A DNA stretch of 20,198 nucleotides, from the NCBI GenBank assembly GCA_050053595.1, contig JASFTK010000017.1, forward strand, positions 1-20,198. Reading direction: 5' to 3'. Of the stretch, positions 8,154-14,920 are shown one piece after another. Every line of letters starts with the position of its first letter. Positions within the stretch are counted from its first letter, which is position 1. The notes under the pieces were generated by a model, which did no database searches, was not told where the DNA came from, and was given only the letters and a program-made list of their open reading frames with translations. A program made the position numbers and the translations under genes. The stretch comes from GCA-2726865 sp050053595. Its GTDB lineage: Archaea > Thermoproteota > Bathyarchaeia > TCS64.

Positions 8154-8891
8154 ATGCTTGATTCGAGGGATAAGAAGGAGGTCTGGGCGCGGTGGGGGCT
8201 ACCCATCGTGAGGCTGCAGAGGCTGAGCCTCAGAGACTGGCCCGGGCGCCTCTGCGCTAAGGTGGTGGTCCCCGGCTGTAACTTCCGGTGCCCATATTGC
8301 CGAAAGGGGGATCTGATCTTCGAATACCTTGATATGGACCGCGTCCCGGAGAAGGTTGTCTTAAATCACCTATACAGGGTCAAGGGGTATTACACAGGGC
8401 TCTGCATCGGAGGGGGAGAGCCCACCCTCCATAACGCCCTGCTCCAGTTCGTCTACAAGGTGAAATCCATCGGGTATGGGGTGAAGATCGACACCAACGG
8501 CTCCCGTCCCAAGAGACTGAGGAAGCTGATGGAGGAGAAGGTCGTAGACTACATATCGATGGACCTCAAGGCTCCATTGGAGCGTTACCCCGAGGTGGTG
8601 AGGCACAAGGTCGACAAAGACGCGGTGAAAACGAGCATCAAACTCCTCAGGAGGGGTGACGTTGACTACGAGTTCAGTATCACCATGGTCCCAGGGCTTG
8701 TCGGAGCCGCTGACCTCAATGAGATCGCCCGCACTCTCATCGGCTCAAGGAGGCTCGTCATCAGACGGCACAGACCCGGGGACTGCCTCGACTCCGAGTT
8801 CTCCAGAGTAAAACCCTACACCATGAGGGAGCTGGAAGGTTTTAGAGACCAGGTTGCACCCTATTTCGCTGAATGCGTGATATCCCCCTGA
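8154..8891 (+). CDS. Radical SAM protein, glycyl-radical-enzyme activase/NrdG-like
   Basis: A 245-residue radical SAM protein. RLSLRDWPGRLCAKVVVPGC leads into CNFRCPYC, the CX3CX2C cluster motif at Cys42, Cys46 and Cys49. IGGGEPTLHNALLQF and KIDTNGSRPKRL follow, as in anaerobic ribonucleotide reductase activating proteins and pyruvate formate-lyase activases. No glycyl radical enzyme or class III reductase is in the window, so the partner is unknown and the label is by family likeness. ATG 8154 was preferred over ATG 8133 because it has CGGAGGG at a good distance (8138-8144), while 8133 has none and coincides with the predicted RNA start. The gene ends 26 bases from the convergent HAD gene. 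Confidence 0.82.
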   Translation: MLDSRDKKEVWARWGLPIVRLQRLSLRDWPGRLCAKVVVPGCNFRCPYCRKGDLIFEYLDMDRVPEKVVLNHLYRVKGYYTGLCIGGGEPTLHNALLQFVYKVKSIGYGVKIDTNGSRPKRLRKLMEEKVVDYISMDLKAPLERYPEVVRHKVDKDAVKTSIKLLRRGDVDYEFSITMVPGLVGAADLNEIARTLIGSRRLVIRRHRPGDCLDSEFSRVKPYTMRELEGFRDQVAPYFAECVISP

Positions 8892-8917
8892 CAGGGAGAA
8901 CAGCACAAAATATGGAA

Positions 8918-9577
8918 TCAGAGCCCCAGCAAGGGGGGTAAAGCGTCGAGGGAATCTATGAAGTAATCGTGCTCGAAATCAGGTCGAACACCGTCCCTCC
9001 TCACTATGATGGAAGGTATCCCAGCCGCCCTAGCAGCCCCAGCATCGAAGGGGGCGTCCCCCACAAGCCATCCCGCTTTGACCGCCATCCTCTCCTCGGC
9101 CAACCTCACCATGGCTGGGTTGGGCTTCATCTGGAGAATATCGCTCCTGGTGATAACGGTGGCGAAGTAACGTCCCAGCCCAAGCCTCCCCAGAATATTG
9201 TAGGCGGCTGTGGTAGAGGTATTGGTGACTATGGCCATCAGAACGTCGCCCTCCCAGAGGGTCTTCAGGACTCTTATGGTGTCGGGGTAGAGCCTAGACC
9301 CACAAGCTGATGCCATATCATACTCGGACATAAAGTCCTCCATCTGCTCCTTGAGGAGGACCGCTTCCCCGGAGCACCTGTTTTCCTCCACCCATCGGTA
9401 AGCACTGTTCCTCATAGAGGAGGACCTCAGCAGCCCTGCTAGAACCATCTCGGGTACTCCCAGCCCTATCAGGCATTCTCGGGTCTCCTCTCTGAGGTCA
9501 TGTATCTTCTCAGGGGACCGCTGATATATGGACTCTACCAAGGTCCCCTCAAGATCAAAGAGGACAGCCTTCAACAA
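8918..9577 (-). CDS. HAD superfamily hydrolase (subfamily IA-like)
   Basis: A 219-residue haloacid dehalogenase-fold phosphatase. Motif I is FDLEGTL with nucleophile Asp8. The usual second Asp is Glu10, as in enolase-phosphatase. Motif II is the Thr in IVTNTS, motif III the Lys in MKPNPAMV, and motif IV GDAPFDAGAARAAG. A helical cap occupies about residues 15-90. A phosphomonoesterase of phosphoglycolate-phosphatase type is likely; the substrate is unknown. The start is TTG (9577, or the next codon TTG 9574), preceded by AGGTGAT. That ribosome site partly lies in a hairpin arm, and a possible 35-residue ORF ends inside the same hairpin, so translation may be controlled. Confidence 0.82.
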   Translation of the reverse strand: MLKAVLFDLEGTLVESIYQRSPEKIHDLREETRECLIGLGVPEMVLAGLLRSSSMRNSAYRWVEENRCSGEAVLLKEQMEDFMSEYDMASACGSRLYPDTIRVLKTLWEGDVLMAIVTNTSTTAAYNILGRLGLGRYFATVITRSDILQMKPNPAMVRLAEERMAVKAGWLVGDAPFDAGAARAAGIPSIIVRRDGVRPDFEHDYFIDSLDALPPLLGL

Positions 9578-9582
9578 CCATC

Positions 9583-9603
9583 ACCTGAGAAAAAACCTCA
9601 GGT
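9583..9603 (-). promoter_or_regulatory. Hairpin covering the ribosome site of the HAD gene
   Basis: On the minus strand ACCTGAG and CTCAGGT form a perfect seven-base stem around the seven-base loop GTTTTTT. The 3' arm contains the AGGT of the AGGTGAT ribosome site just upstream of TTG 9577. The 5' arm contains the TGA stop of the small ORF at 9598-9705. This could couple translation of the two, or the T-rich loop could make it a weak terminator. Confidence 0.5.
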
Positions 9604-9705
9604 ATCGCTTGGATTTCCGAGGGCGCTCTTGACAGCATACAAGACATAATACACTTCCATGAATATGTTCTCAGCAGTTAACTTCTTATCATCTTCGATA
9701 ATCAT
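9598..9705 (-). CDS. Possible 35-residue small protein or leader peptide
   Basis: A small open frame of 35 codons in the 172-base gap between the SpoIIM-like and HAD genes. It begins MIIEDDKKLTAENIFM and ends KSALGNPSDT. I recognise no family. It would form an amphipathic helix in its middle part. A TATA-like TCTAATATG lies at about 9724-9733, 24 bases upstream of the ATG, which fits a nearly leaderless message. The stop lies in the 5' arm of the hairpin before the HAD gene. It may be a real small gene, a regulatory leader, or chance. Confidence 0.35.
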   Translation of the reverse strand: MIIEDDKKLTAENIFMEVYYVLYAVKSALGNPSDT

Positions 9706-9749
9706 TGCTCAGTTTTCATTTGCTCATATTAGAAAAGAGTTGTGGGCTG

Positions 9750-10376
9750 TCAGATGAACCCTATGAACCCGATGACCATAGGTGTCAGGGTGACCTCGAT
9801 GACCCCCGCCAGTATAAGCAAGGGGACGATCTTGGTGAGGAAGAAGAATATAGCCCTCCCAAACTCCACCTTGAGGCTGCCTTGACCTTTGAGGCGGTTG
9901 ATCAGGGCGTATCCTAGAGTCATGCCCGCCGCGGAGCTCAGTAGGATAGTGGGGATCTCTATGATCCCGTGAGGGATGAGGGCTGCGGCGGTGAAACCTA
10001 AGCTATGCTCAATAGATACACTGTAAGAGAAGTTACCCAGGAAAAAACCGTTTAGTAAGGTGAAGACTAGAGGAGGGAAGCCACCGGCTACACCCAACAG
10101 CATCCAGACGAAGCTCTTCACCACGTTGTTGATGACTATGAACAGGAAGATCATTGTCAAGTCCAGGTTCTTGAGATCCGGCAGCCCCCCCAAGATGCTC
10201 TCCAGGAGGGAGGTTGGGATCTGGTCGCCCAGATAGTACCCGACAGATAGGGAGAAAGCGAAACAGAACAAGCATAGAGCGAAGGCAGGCGCCAACCTCC
10301 GGACATATTCAGCTTGTTTCCCGAAAATAAGGCCGAACAAACCCCTTGATCCCGCCCTTCTCTCAAACGCTGTCAA
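9750..10376 (-). CDS. SpoIIM/DUF95-family integral membrane protein
   Basis: A 208-residue polytopic membrane protein with about five to six hydrophobic segments: near residues 29-49, 74-98, 100-120, 125-145, 147-165 and 180-205. The motif PHGIIEIPTILLSSAAG is the signature of the stage II sporulation protein M family. In bacteria SpoIIM takes part in engulfment; archaeal homologues have no known role and do not imply sporulation. The start is TTG, overlapping the histone stop as TTGA at 10373-10376, and the histone 3' end supplies GGAGG runs as ribosome site. The two are therefore one operon with coupled translation. Confidence 0.85.
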   Translation of the reverse strand: MTAFERRAGSRGLFGLIFGKQAEYVRRLAPAFALCLFCFAFSLSVGYYLGDQIPTSLLESILGGLPDLKNLDLTMIFLFIVINNVVKSFVWMLLGVAGGFPPLVFTLLNGFFLGNFSYSVSIEHSLGFTAAALIPHGIIEIPTILLSSAAGMTLGYALINRLKGQGSLKVEFGRAIFFFLTKIVPLLILAGVIEVTLTPMVIGFIGFI

Positions 10377-10606
10377 TTCCCTTCTCCTCCCTCCCCCGAT
10401 CTGGCTGCAACGACATCCCTTTCGAGTACCGTTTTCCGCCCCTCCTCCTGGGCTATTGCGACTGCAGTCCCAGCGATCTTGGAACCATACTCCCCGATGG
10501 CTCTCCGTAGCTCCTCCGCTGCGCCCTCGCTGACCCTGAGATCGCCATGTTTCTTCAAAAGCCTCCGCATGGGGGCTACCGTGAACTCCTCAGCCAAGGG
10601 TATCAC
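10373..10606 (-). CDS. Archaeal histone
   Basis: A 77-residue single histone-fold protein. The core runs from about FTVAPMRRLLKK (helix 1), through RVSEGAAEELRRAIGEYGSKIAGTAVAIAQ (long helix 2), to EGRKTVLERDVVAA (helix 3). RKTV is the conserved DNA-contact and dimer-loop region. A short N-terminal lead and a Gly/Glu-rich tail (RSGEGGEGN) flank the fold. It should dimerise and wrap DNA as HMf-type histones do. The start is GTG; a TATA-like CTTAAATA centred near 10634 places RNA initiation within about two bases of it, so the message is probably leaderless. It diverges from nep1 over 42 bases and is followed by the SpoIIM-like gene with a four-base overlap. Confidence 0.93.
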   Translation of the reverse strand: MIPLAEEFTVAPMRRLLKKHGDLRVSEGAAEELRRAIGEYGSKIAGTAVAIAQEEGRKTVLERDVVAARSGEGGEGN

Positions 10607-10610
10607 TCAG

Positions 10611-10637
10611 ATTTAAGAACAGAGCAGCCTATTTAAG
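10611..10637. promoter_or_regulatory. Overlapping divergent promoters of the histone gene and nep1
   Basis: The 42-base gap contains two copies of ATTTAAG, at 10611-10617 and 10631-10637. The left copy sits about 25 bases before an inferred nep1 RNA start near 10641. The right copy, read on the minus strand, sits about 26 bases before an inferred histone RNA start near 10608. The two promoters therefore occupy the same DNA. Confidence 0.5.
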
Positions 10638-10648
10638 TTCCGCAGAAA

Positions 10649-11338
10649 ATGTTCCACTTAATCTTGGTCGAGGCCGCTCTCGAGACTGTCCCCCAGAGTA
10701 TCATTGGCCACCCCTCTGTCAGGAGGAACGCCAAGAGGAAGGGGAAGAAGCCCGAGGAGACACTGCTGGACCGTAGTCTCCACCACCGGGCCATGGGCGG
10801 ACTCCCTGAGAACCATAAGAGGGGGAGGCCTGACATCGTCCATATCTGCCTCCTTGAAGCCCTCGGCTCACCCATAAACCACTGGGGCGGCCTGAAGGTC
10901 TGGCTCCACACTTACCAGGGCGACTGCGTGGAGATAGCTCCTGAGACAAGGCTGCCCCGGGATTGTAACAGGTTCAACAGCCTAATGGAGCAACTCTTCA
11001 CCAAGGGCAGAGTACCGCCCAGCGGTGAGAAGACCCTCATGACCGTGCGAAAGACATCGCTGGCGGATCTGATGGAGAGAATAGAGCCCACCCACACCGT
11101 CTCCCTAACGAGCCATGGGGAACCCTCAGACCTGGAAACGCTTTGCGGCAGGCTCTCGAAGGAGGATAGACCGGCGGTCTTTATCGGGGCATTTCCTCAC
11201 GGCTCGATGAAAGATGGAACACTATCCCTCGCCGATGAGGTCTTGAGTATCCACCCCGAACCACTTGAAGCCTGGGTGGTGACTTCTAGGCTCATCTACG
11301 AATACGAGAAAGCCTACGGTCAAGGAGGGCCGCCCTGA
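10649..11338 (+). CDS. nep1: rRNA small-subunit pseudouridine methyltransferase Nep1
   Basis: A 229-residue SPOUT-class (alpha/beta knot) methyltransferase. Nep1/Emg1 N1-methylates a pseudouridine in the small-subunit rRNA (position 914 in the Methanocaldococcus jannaschii 16S rRNA) and helps ribosome assembly. Diagnostic stretches are LLDRSLHHRAM, RGRPDIVHICLLEALGSPIN, VWLHTYQGDCVEI, RLPRDCNRFNSLMEQLF and the knot-region FIGAFPHGSM. The ending EAWVVTSRLIYEYEKAYG is also typical. Length matches archaeal members. ATG 10649 has no Shine-Dalgarno; a TATA-like box near 10614 predicts a leader of only about eight bases. The gene ends 14 bases from the convergent hydrolase-like gene. Confidence 0.93.
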   Translation: MFHLILVEAALETVPQSIIGHPSVRRNAKRKGKKPEETLLDRSLHHRAMGGLPENHKRGRPDIVHICLLEALGSPINHWGGLKVWLHTYQGDCVEIAPETRLPRDCNRFNSLMEQLFTKGRVPPSGEKTLMTVRKTSLADLMERIEPTHTVSLTSHGEPSDLETLCGRLSKEDRPAVFIGAFPHGSMKDGTLSLADEVLSIHPEPLEAWVVTSRLIYEYEKAYGQGGPP

Positions 11339-11352
11339 TTCTTTTAGAGCGG

Positions 11353-11877
11353 TTACCCCTCAGACTCTATCTCTCTGTAATATTCGTATAGCCTCGGGTC
11401 GACGTGGGACCAGTCCCTGTCCTCCCCGAAAAAATCCTCCCGGTCCCTCTCTGTGGTGGGTACGGTCTCAAACTCGCAGTGTTCATCTCCCACTGTGAGG
11501 GCTTTGGTGTGTACAATCTTCTCCTCGGGGTCTGCGAACATCATCTTAGCGGGGTCGATAAGGCAGTAGAGACTCCCGATATCCATCTCATCGTATTCGA
11601 GGACTATCTTCCCTAGCTCGCAGATAGGTGGCTCCCCCTCACGGCGCTCCCAGAAACCATACTTAGGCAGGCTCTGGTGGCCCGCCTCAGTCCTCTCTGC
11701 AACCCTCCTACCGTACTCCTTGACGGCGTTCAGCACCAGCTGCTTCCCTCTCTCCCAACCGAACTCGTCCACCAGGGTCCTCGCGAAAGCCAGGTGGAGG
11801 AGGGCTAACCTCTGGGTCACAACCTTGACCTCGTTCTCCGCGTCGGTCAGAGGCACCATCTCAGTTTCGTCATCCAA
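11353..11877 (-). CDS. L-2-amino-thiazoline-4-carboxylic acid hydrolase-like protein
   Basis: About 174 residues from the chosen start. The C-terminal half matches the family named for the Pseudomonas L-2-amino-thiazoline-4-carboxylate hydrolase: an N-terminal helical part (RLALLHLAFARTLVDEFG and onward), then YDEMDIGSLYCLIDPAKM and KALTVGDEHCEFE, with the conserved Cys/Glu near CEF. Most archaeal homologues are of unknown substrate. The longest frame begins at ATG 12021 inside the upstream gene. TTG 11877 is preferred because GGGAGGAG stands nine bases before it and a TATA-like CTTAAAT is centred near 11920, downstream of the longer start. ATG 11859 is an alternative. The extreme C-terminus (RDWSHVDPRLYEYYREIE) is acidic and aromatic. 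Confidence 0.72.
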   Translation of the reverse strand: MDDETEMVPLTDAENEVKVVTQRLALLHLAFARTLVDEFGWERGKQLVLNAVKEYGRRVAERTEAGHQSLPKYGFWERREGEPPICELGKIVLEYDEMDIGSLYCLIDPAKMMFADPEEKIVHTKALTVGDEHCEFETVPTTERDREDFFGEDRDWSHVDPRLYEYYREIESEG

Positions 11878-11960
11878 TCTGAACCTCTCCTCCCTTATCT
11901 TGGGAGCACTGACCGATTTAAGTAGGTTGATCGCTCGTCGGAAAGAATATTGCTTGATAT

Positions 11961-11968
11961 GAAAAAAT
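11961..11968 (-). terminator. T-tract terminator after the coiled-coil gene
   Basis: On the minus strand ATTTTTTC begins 13 bases after the stop of the coiled-coil gene. Archaeal transcription commonly ends at such T-runs without a hairpin. It lies before the TATA-like box of the hydrolase-like gene, so it would separate two units. Confidence 0.4.
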
Positions 11969-11980
11969 AGGGGTGGGCTC

Positions 11981-13555
11981 CTAAGGTGTCCTTGGCCCTC
12001 TGCCCTCTCTCCCAATGCCACGCCCCTTACGGTCTTCGAGTTTCTCCTCTATCTTGTCCAACAGCTCTTCTATCAGATCGTCCTTGTCAGGGCCCTTCAG
12101 GTCATCTTTCAGCTCTTCGAGTCTCTTCTCAAGCTCCTCGACAAGTTCCTCGGCTTCCTCCGGATCATCTTCAAGGGAATCTTTGAGGAGTTCCAGCAGC
12201 TCCTCCACCTCCTCCATCTCATCTTCACTTGCTTCGGTGTCTCTGCCTTTCTTCTGGAAACGTTCGATGCTCTGATTGAGCGCCTGTATCTTCGCCTCAT
12301 ACCTGTTCATATTCTTTATCCGGGCTGAGAACCCTTTCCCGTTCACGGTTTCAATGGCATCATCGAGGTCCTCGATTGCGTCGTCCAGCTCGTCTAAGAC
12401 GTCCTCCAACTCTTCCCCGACGAGGCGCTGGCGTAGACGCTGCAGCTTTTCAGCGGCTGAACTCAGGGCGTTTTTTACGCTGTCGGCCTTGTGCTCTTCA
12501 AGGCGTTCCCTGAGTCTCTCTATCACGCCGTTGAGTTTGCCGATCCTCCTCTGGAACTGTTCGAGGAATCGCTCCGCTTGTCTCTCCTTCCGGACCTTGA
12601 TCTGACCCTTGAGGAACCCCTGGATCCTGCCCAGGACTCTCCTAGCGGTCGTGAAAGCCTCTCTGGCACCTTCGAAGTCCCCTTCAGACAGGAGACCCGA
12701 GGAATTGATGAGCTTCTCTTCCGCCTCGTCAAGGACTTCCCTGACCCTCGTGACGTTGTAACCGTCTTCCTCCAGGCGGGTAACAGTCTCGTTGAGCCTC
12801 TCCCAGAAGGCGTAGGCCCTCTCCAAGGCGTACAAGAGGCTCTCCTCCTCGTCCTCCCCCTCATCTTCCTCCTCTGTGGGGATTAGAGTCTGAGCCTCCT
12901 CATAGGCATCACCGAAGTACCCTATGCACTCTGTCGCCTTTTCCGCCGCTCCAGAGTACTCTCCCACTTCGAAGAGTGCTTCAGCCTCCTCCAGAGTTAT
13001 GAGACCCTGTAAGTAGCTTGTATTGGCTTGATCGGGGATTCCTATCCCCTCCTCTTCGAGGGTTTCAAAGACATCCTCGACATTGTCTAAGATATCTTCA
13101 GCCTGGTCTAGGAGGGTCTCGGCCAGCTCTTCGAGGTCTGGATTTATGACCGTGAAATTTACCTCGGCAGATTCCCCTCCCCATGATACTGTGATGGTGT
13201 AGTTGCCTTCCTCCGCGTCGAGTGGGAGATCGATGCTCGCTGAGTAGTTTCCGTCCTCCTCAGCGGTCACATTGCCCTCGTATATGAGGGCTTGATCCAA
13301 TGTGATCGTCAGTGACAAGTTGGCCTCTGAGGGGGCTGTCCCTCTGACCTCTATCTGTTCCCCTGGCTCATAATCCGGGTCTATGGTCCCGATTGTGAGG
13401 GTCTGAGCCCGGATTATGGTGAGGGTTGGGGCTGCTATCAGGGCGATGATGAATAGCGCTTTGAGCTTGTCCAAATCCAAATATTTCACCGCCCTTATGT
13501 GGGGAGGGGTTGAATTAGAGGAACCCGCTGGAACACCGTGGAACAGCTGTTTCAC
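11981..13555 (-). CDS. Secreted acidic coiled-coil protein with an N-terminal beta-sandwich domain
   Basis: A 524-residue exported protein of unrecognised family. Residues about 33-50 (ALFIIALIAAPTLTII) form a signal-peptide core. Residues 52-138 look like an Ig-like or bacterial-surface beta domain (DYEPGEQIEVRGTAPSEANL, NYTITVSWGG). From about 140 to 510 it is almost entirely charged helix, rich in Glu and Lys, with coiled-coil periodicity and segments of the form EAEALFEVGEYSGAAEKA and LLSEGDFEGAREAF. About ten N-glycosylation sequons are present. No C-terminal anchor is seen; the tail is RGIGREGRGPRTP. The GTG start overlaps the upstream stop (GTGA) and has GGAGGGGGG before it. An internal GTG at 13489 would give a shorter, more usual signal peptide. 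It is the probable partner of the membrane winged-helix protein encoded just upstream. Confidence 0.75.
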   Translation of the reverse strand: MKQLFHGVPAGSSNSTPPHIRAVKYLDLDKLKALFIIALIAAPTLTIIRAQTLTIGTIDPDYEPGEQIEVRGTAPSEANLSLTITLDQALIYEGNVTAEEDGNYSASIDLPLDAEEGNYTITVSWGGESAEVNFTVINPDLEELAETLLDQAEDILDNVEDVFETLEEEGIGIPDQANTSYLQGLITLEEAEALFEVGEYSGAAEKATECIGYFGDAYEEAQTLIPTEEEDEGEDEEESLLYALERAYAFWERLNETVTRLEEDGYNVTRVREVLDEAEEKLINSSGLLSEGDFEGAREAFTTARRVLGRIQGFLKGQIKVRKERQAERFLEQFQRRIGKLNGVIERLRERLEEHKADSVKNALSSAAEKLQRLRQRLVGEELEDVLDELDDAIEDLDDAIETVNGKGFSARIKNMNRYEAKIQALNQSIERFQKKGRDTEASEDEMEEVEELLELLKDSLEDDPEEAEELVEELEKRLEELKDDLKGPDKDDLIEELLDKIEEKLEDRKGRGIGREGRGPRTP

Positions 13556-14829
13556 CCCTCAGGCCCCCCTCCACGATATTTCCCGTTGATCTTAACCAGA
13601 CTCTGACCGCCCACCATCTCAACCTCGGCCGCCCCCTCCCTCTCAAGGCGCCTGATCATCCTCCAGAGGCTGGTCCGGGGCGCGTCGAACCGTTCCCTGA
13701 TCTCTGCGGCGAATACTTCTCCACCGGACTCGGCGATGAATCGGAGGACCTCCTTGTCGTCCAGTCTCATGTGGGGGTGATCCTCAAAGAGGCGGTCAAG
13801 GTCAAAGCTCACAGTCTCGGCTGAGACCCTCTCTGAACCCCTTCTAATGAATAGATAAGCTAATATTACCACGATGGACACCACAACGGCGCCTCCAACC
13901 CAGAGCATCGGGAATCCCCCCTCCTGTGTCGCCTCGGCAGCCACAGTCTGCGCCTGTTGAGCGAGAGAACCGGCTTCCTGATAACCCCCGGCTTCGAAAG
14001 CGGTTTCAGCCTCCCTCAACAGATCCCGTGCCTGATCGAGGCCAACGGTGTTCCCCGCGTCCTCAGCGGCCGATATGGCTTCTCTGGCAAGGGTCATCTT
14101 CGATTCAGCTGTGGCGGCTTGGGATGACGCTTCCTGAGCCGAGGCCTTAGCGTCATCAGCCAGTTGCTCGGCCTCGGAGTAGAGACCTGAACTGAGGGCG
14201 TCGTTGGCTTGCTGGAGGAGGGTATCCGCCTCCTCTGTGATGATGCCGCTGTCTTTGATGGTCTGGATGGTCTCCTCGGCGTCTTTGATGACTGCGAGAG
14301 CGTGTTCCCTGGTGCCCACCACCCCGATGGTGTAAGAGACCTCTATCTCCCCTTCAGGCATGGTGAAGATGAGGGTACCATCGATGTCACTCACTGCCAG
14401 CGGCACAGAGCTCAGGGAGACGATCGTAGAGTCCTCAGGTAGGACGACGACAGCGGGCATGGGGACGGAGACGCTGAACGTCCAGATCTGACCCGCTTTC
14501 CCTGTGAGATCCTGAGTCACGTAGGACACTAGGACTGATATCGACCCGAGGGTGTCAACTGAGATCCCACCATCTAGCTGTCTGTGGTCCAAGGGGAGGC
14601 CGTCTTGATCCTCCACGAGTATATCCAGGTAGAGGGAACCGAAGAGGGAGACATTCACCCTCGACCTTGTCGGGTCGACATCGCCTCTGTACTCGACCGC
14701 TGTGTATCCGTCGGAGTAGACTATGAATGAGAGTTCTCTTGGGGTGTAGTATCCTTGACACGCTGCGGTGGGGAGGCTTGAAGCTAGGAGGATTATAGCT
14801 AGAGTTATGGAGACCGTCCTGTACCTCAA
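13552..14829 (-). CDS. Membrane protein with extracytoplasmic helical repeats and cytosolic winged helix
   Basis: A 425-residue single-pass protein. Signal peptide: residues about 5-24 (VSITLAIILLASSLPTAACQ). Residues 25-180 are a beta-rich outer domain. Residues 180-302 are helical repeats of the pattern ALSSGLYSEAEQLADDA and AFEAGGYQEAGSLAQQA. A transmembrane segment follows at about 308-329 (VGGAVVVSIVVILAYLFI). Residues 350-415 form a winged helix-turn-helix (KEVLRFIAESGGEVFAAEI, APRTSLWRMIRRLEREG, then a wing). This is the architecture of a one-component surface sensor with a DNA-binding tail; the signal and targets are unknown. The start is TTG 14829 with no strong ribosome site; a TATA-like CTAATAA near 14868 fits a short leader. 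It overlaps the secreted coiled-coil gene by four bases. Confidence 0.82.
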   Translation of the reverse strand: MRYRTVSITLAIILLASSLPTAACQGYYTPRELSFIVYSDGYTAVEYRGDVDPTRSRVNVSLFGSLYLDILVEDQDGLPLDHRQLDGGISVDTLGSISVLVSYVTQDLTGKAGQIWTFSVSVPMPAVVVLPEDSTIVSLSSVPLAVSDIDGTLIFTMPEGEIEVSYTIGVVGTREHALAVIKDAEETIQTIKDSGIITEEADTLLQQANDALSSGLYSEAEQLADDAKASAQEASSQAATAESKMTLAREAISAAEDAGNTVGLDQARDLLREAETAFEAGGYQEAGSLAQQAQTVAAEATQEGGFPMLWVGGAVVVSIVVILAYLFIRRGSERVSAETVSFDLDRLFEDHPHMRLDDKEVLRFIAESGGEVFAAEIRERFDAPRTSLWRMIRRLEREGAAEVEMVGGQSLVKINGKYRGGGPEG

Positions 14830-14920
14830 CGCTTGAATCTCTAAGTCAAGAGAAGGGGGCGGTTATTAGAATTTCTGAACGGGAATACCTATATTTAATT
14901 CCATATTCACGTCAAAAGGT

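Noticed and set aside
6394..8891. A RiPP cluster made of SagB plus two radical SAM genes
   Set aside because: No YcaO protein, precursor peptide, RRE domain or exporter is seen, and the radical SAM proteins are SPL-like and activase-like rather than peptide-modifying types.
9750..10376. Evidence for sporulation from the SpoIIM-like gene
   Set aside because: The family is widespread in non-sporulating archaea, and no other sporulation gene is in the window.
11878..12021. Longer start for the L-2-amino-thiazoline-4-carboxylate hydrolase-like protein
   Set aside because: It would run into the 3' end of the coiled-coil gene and across a T-tract and a TATA-like box; TTG 11877 has a strong ribosome site.
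12015..12605. Ser-rich open frames antisense to the coiled-coil gene
   Set aside because: They are the reverse reading of Glu/Lys codons in the coiled coil; there is no start context or family likeness.
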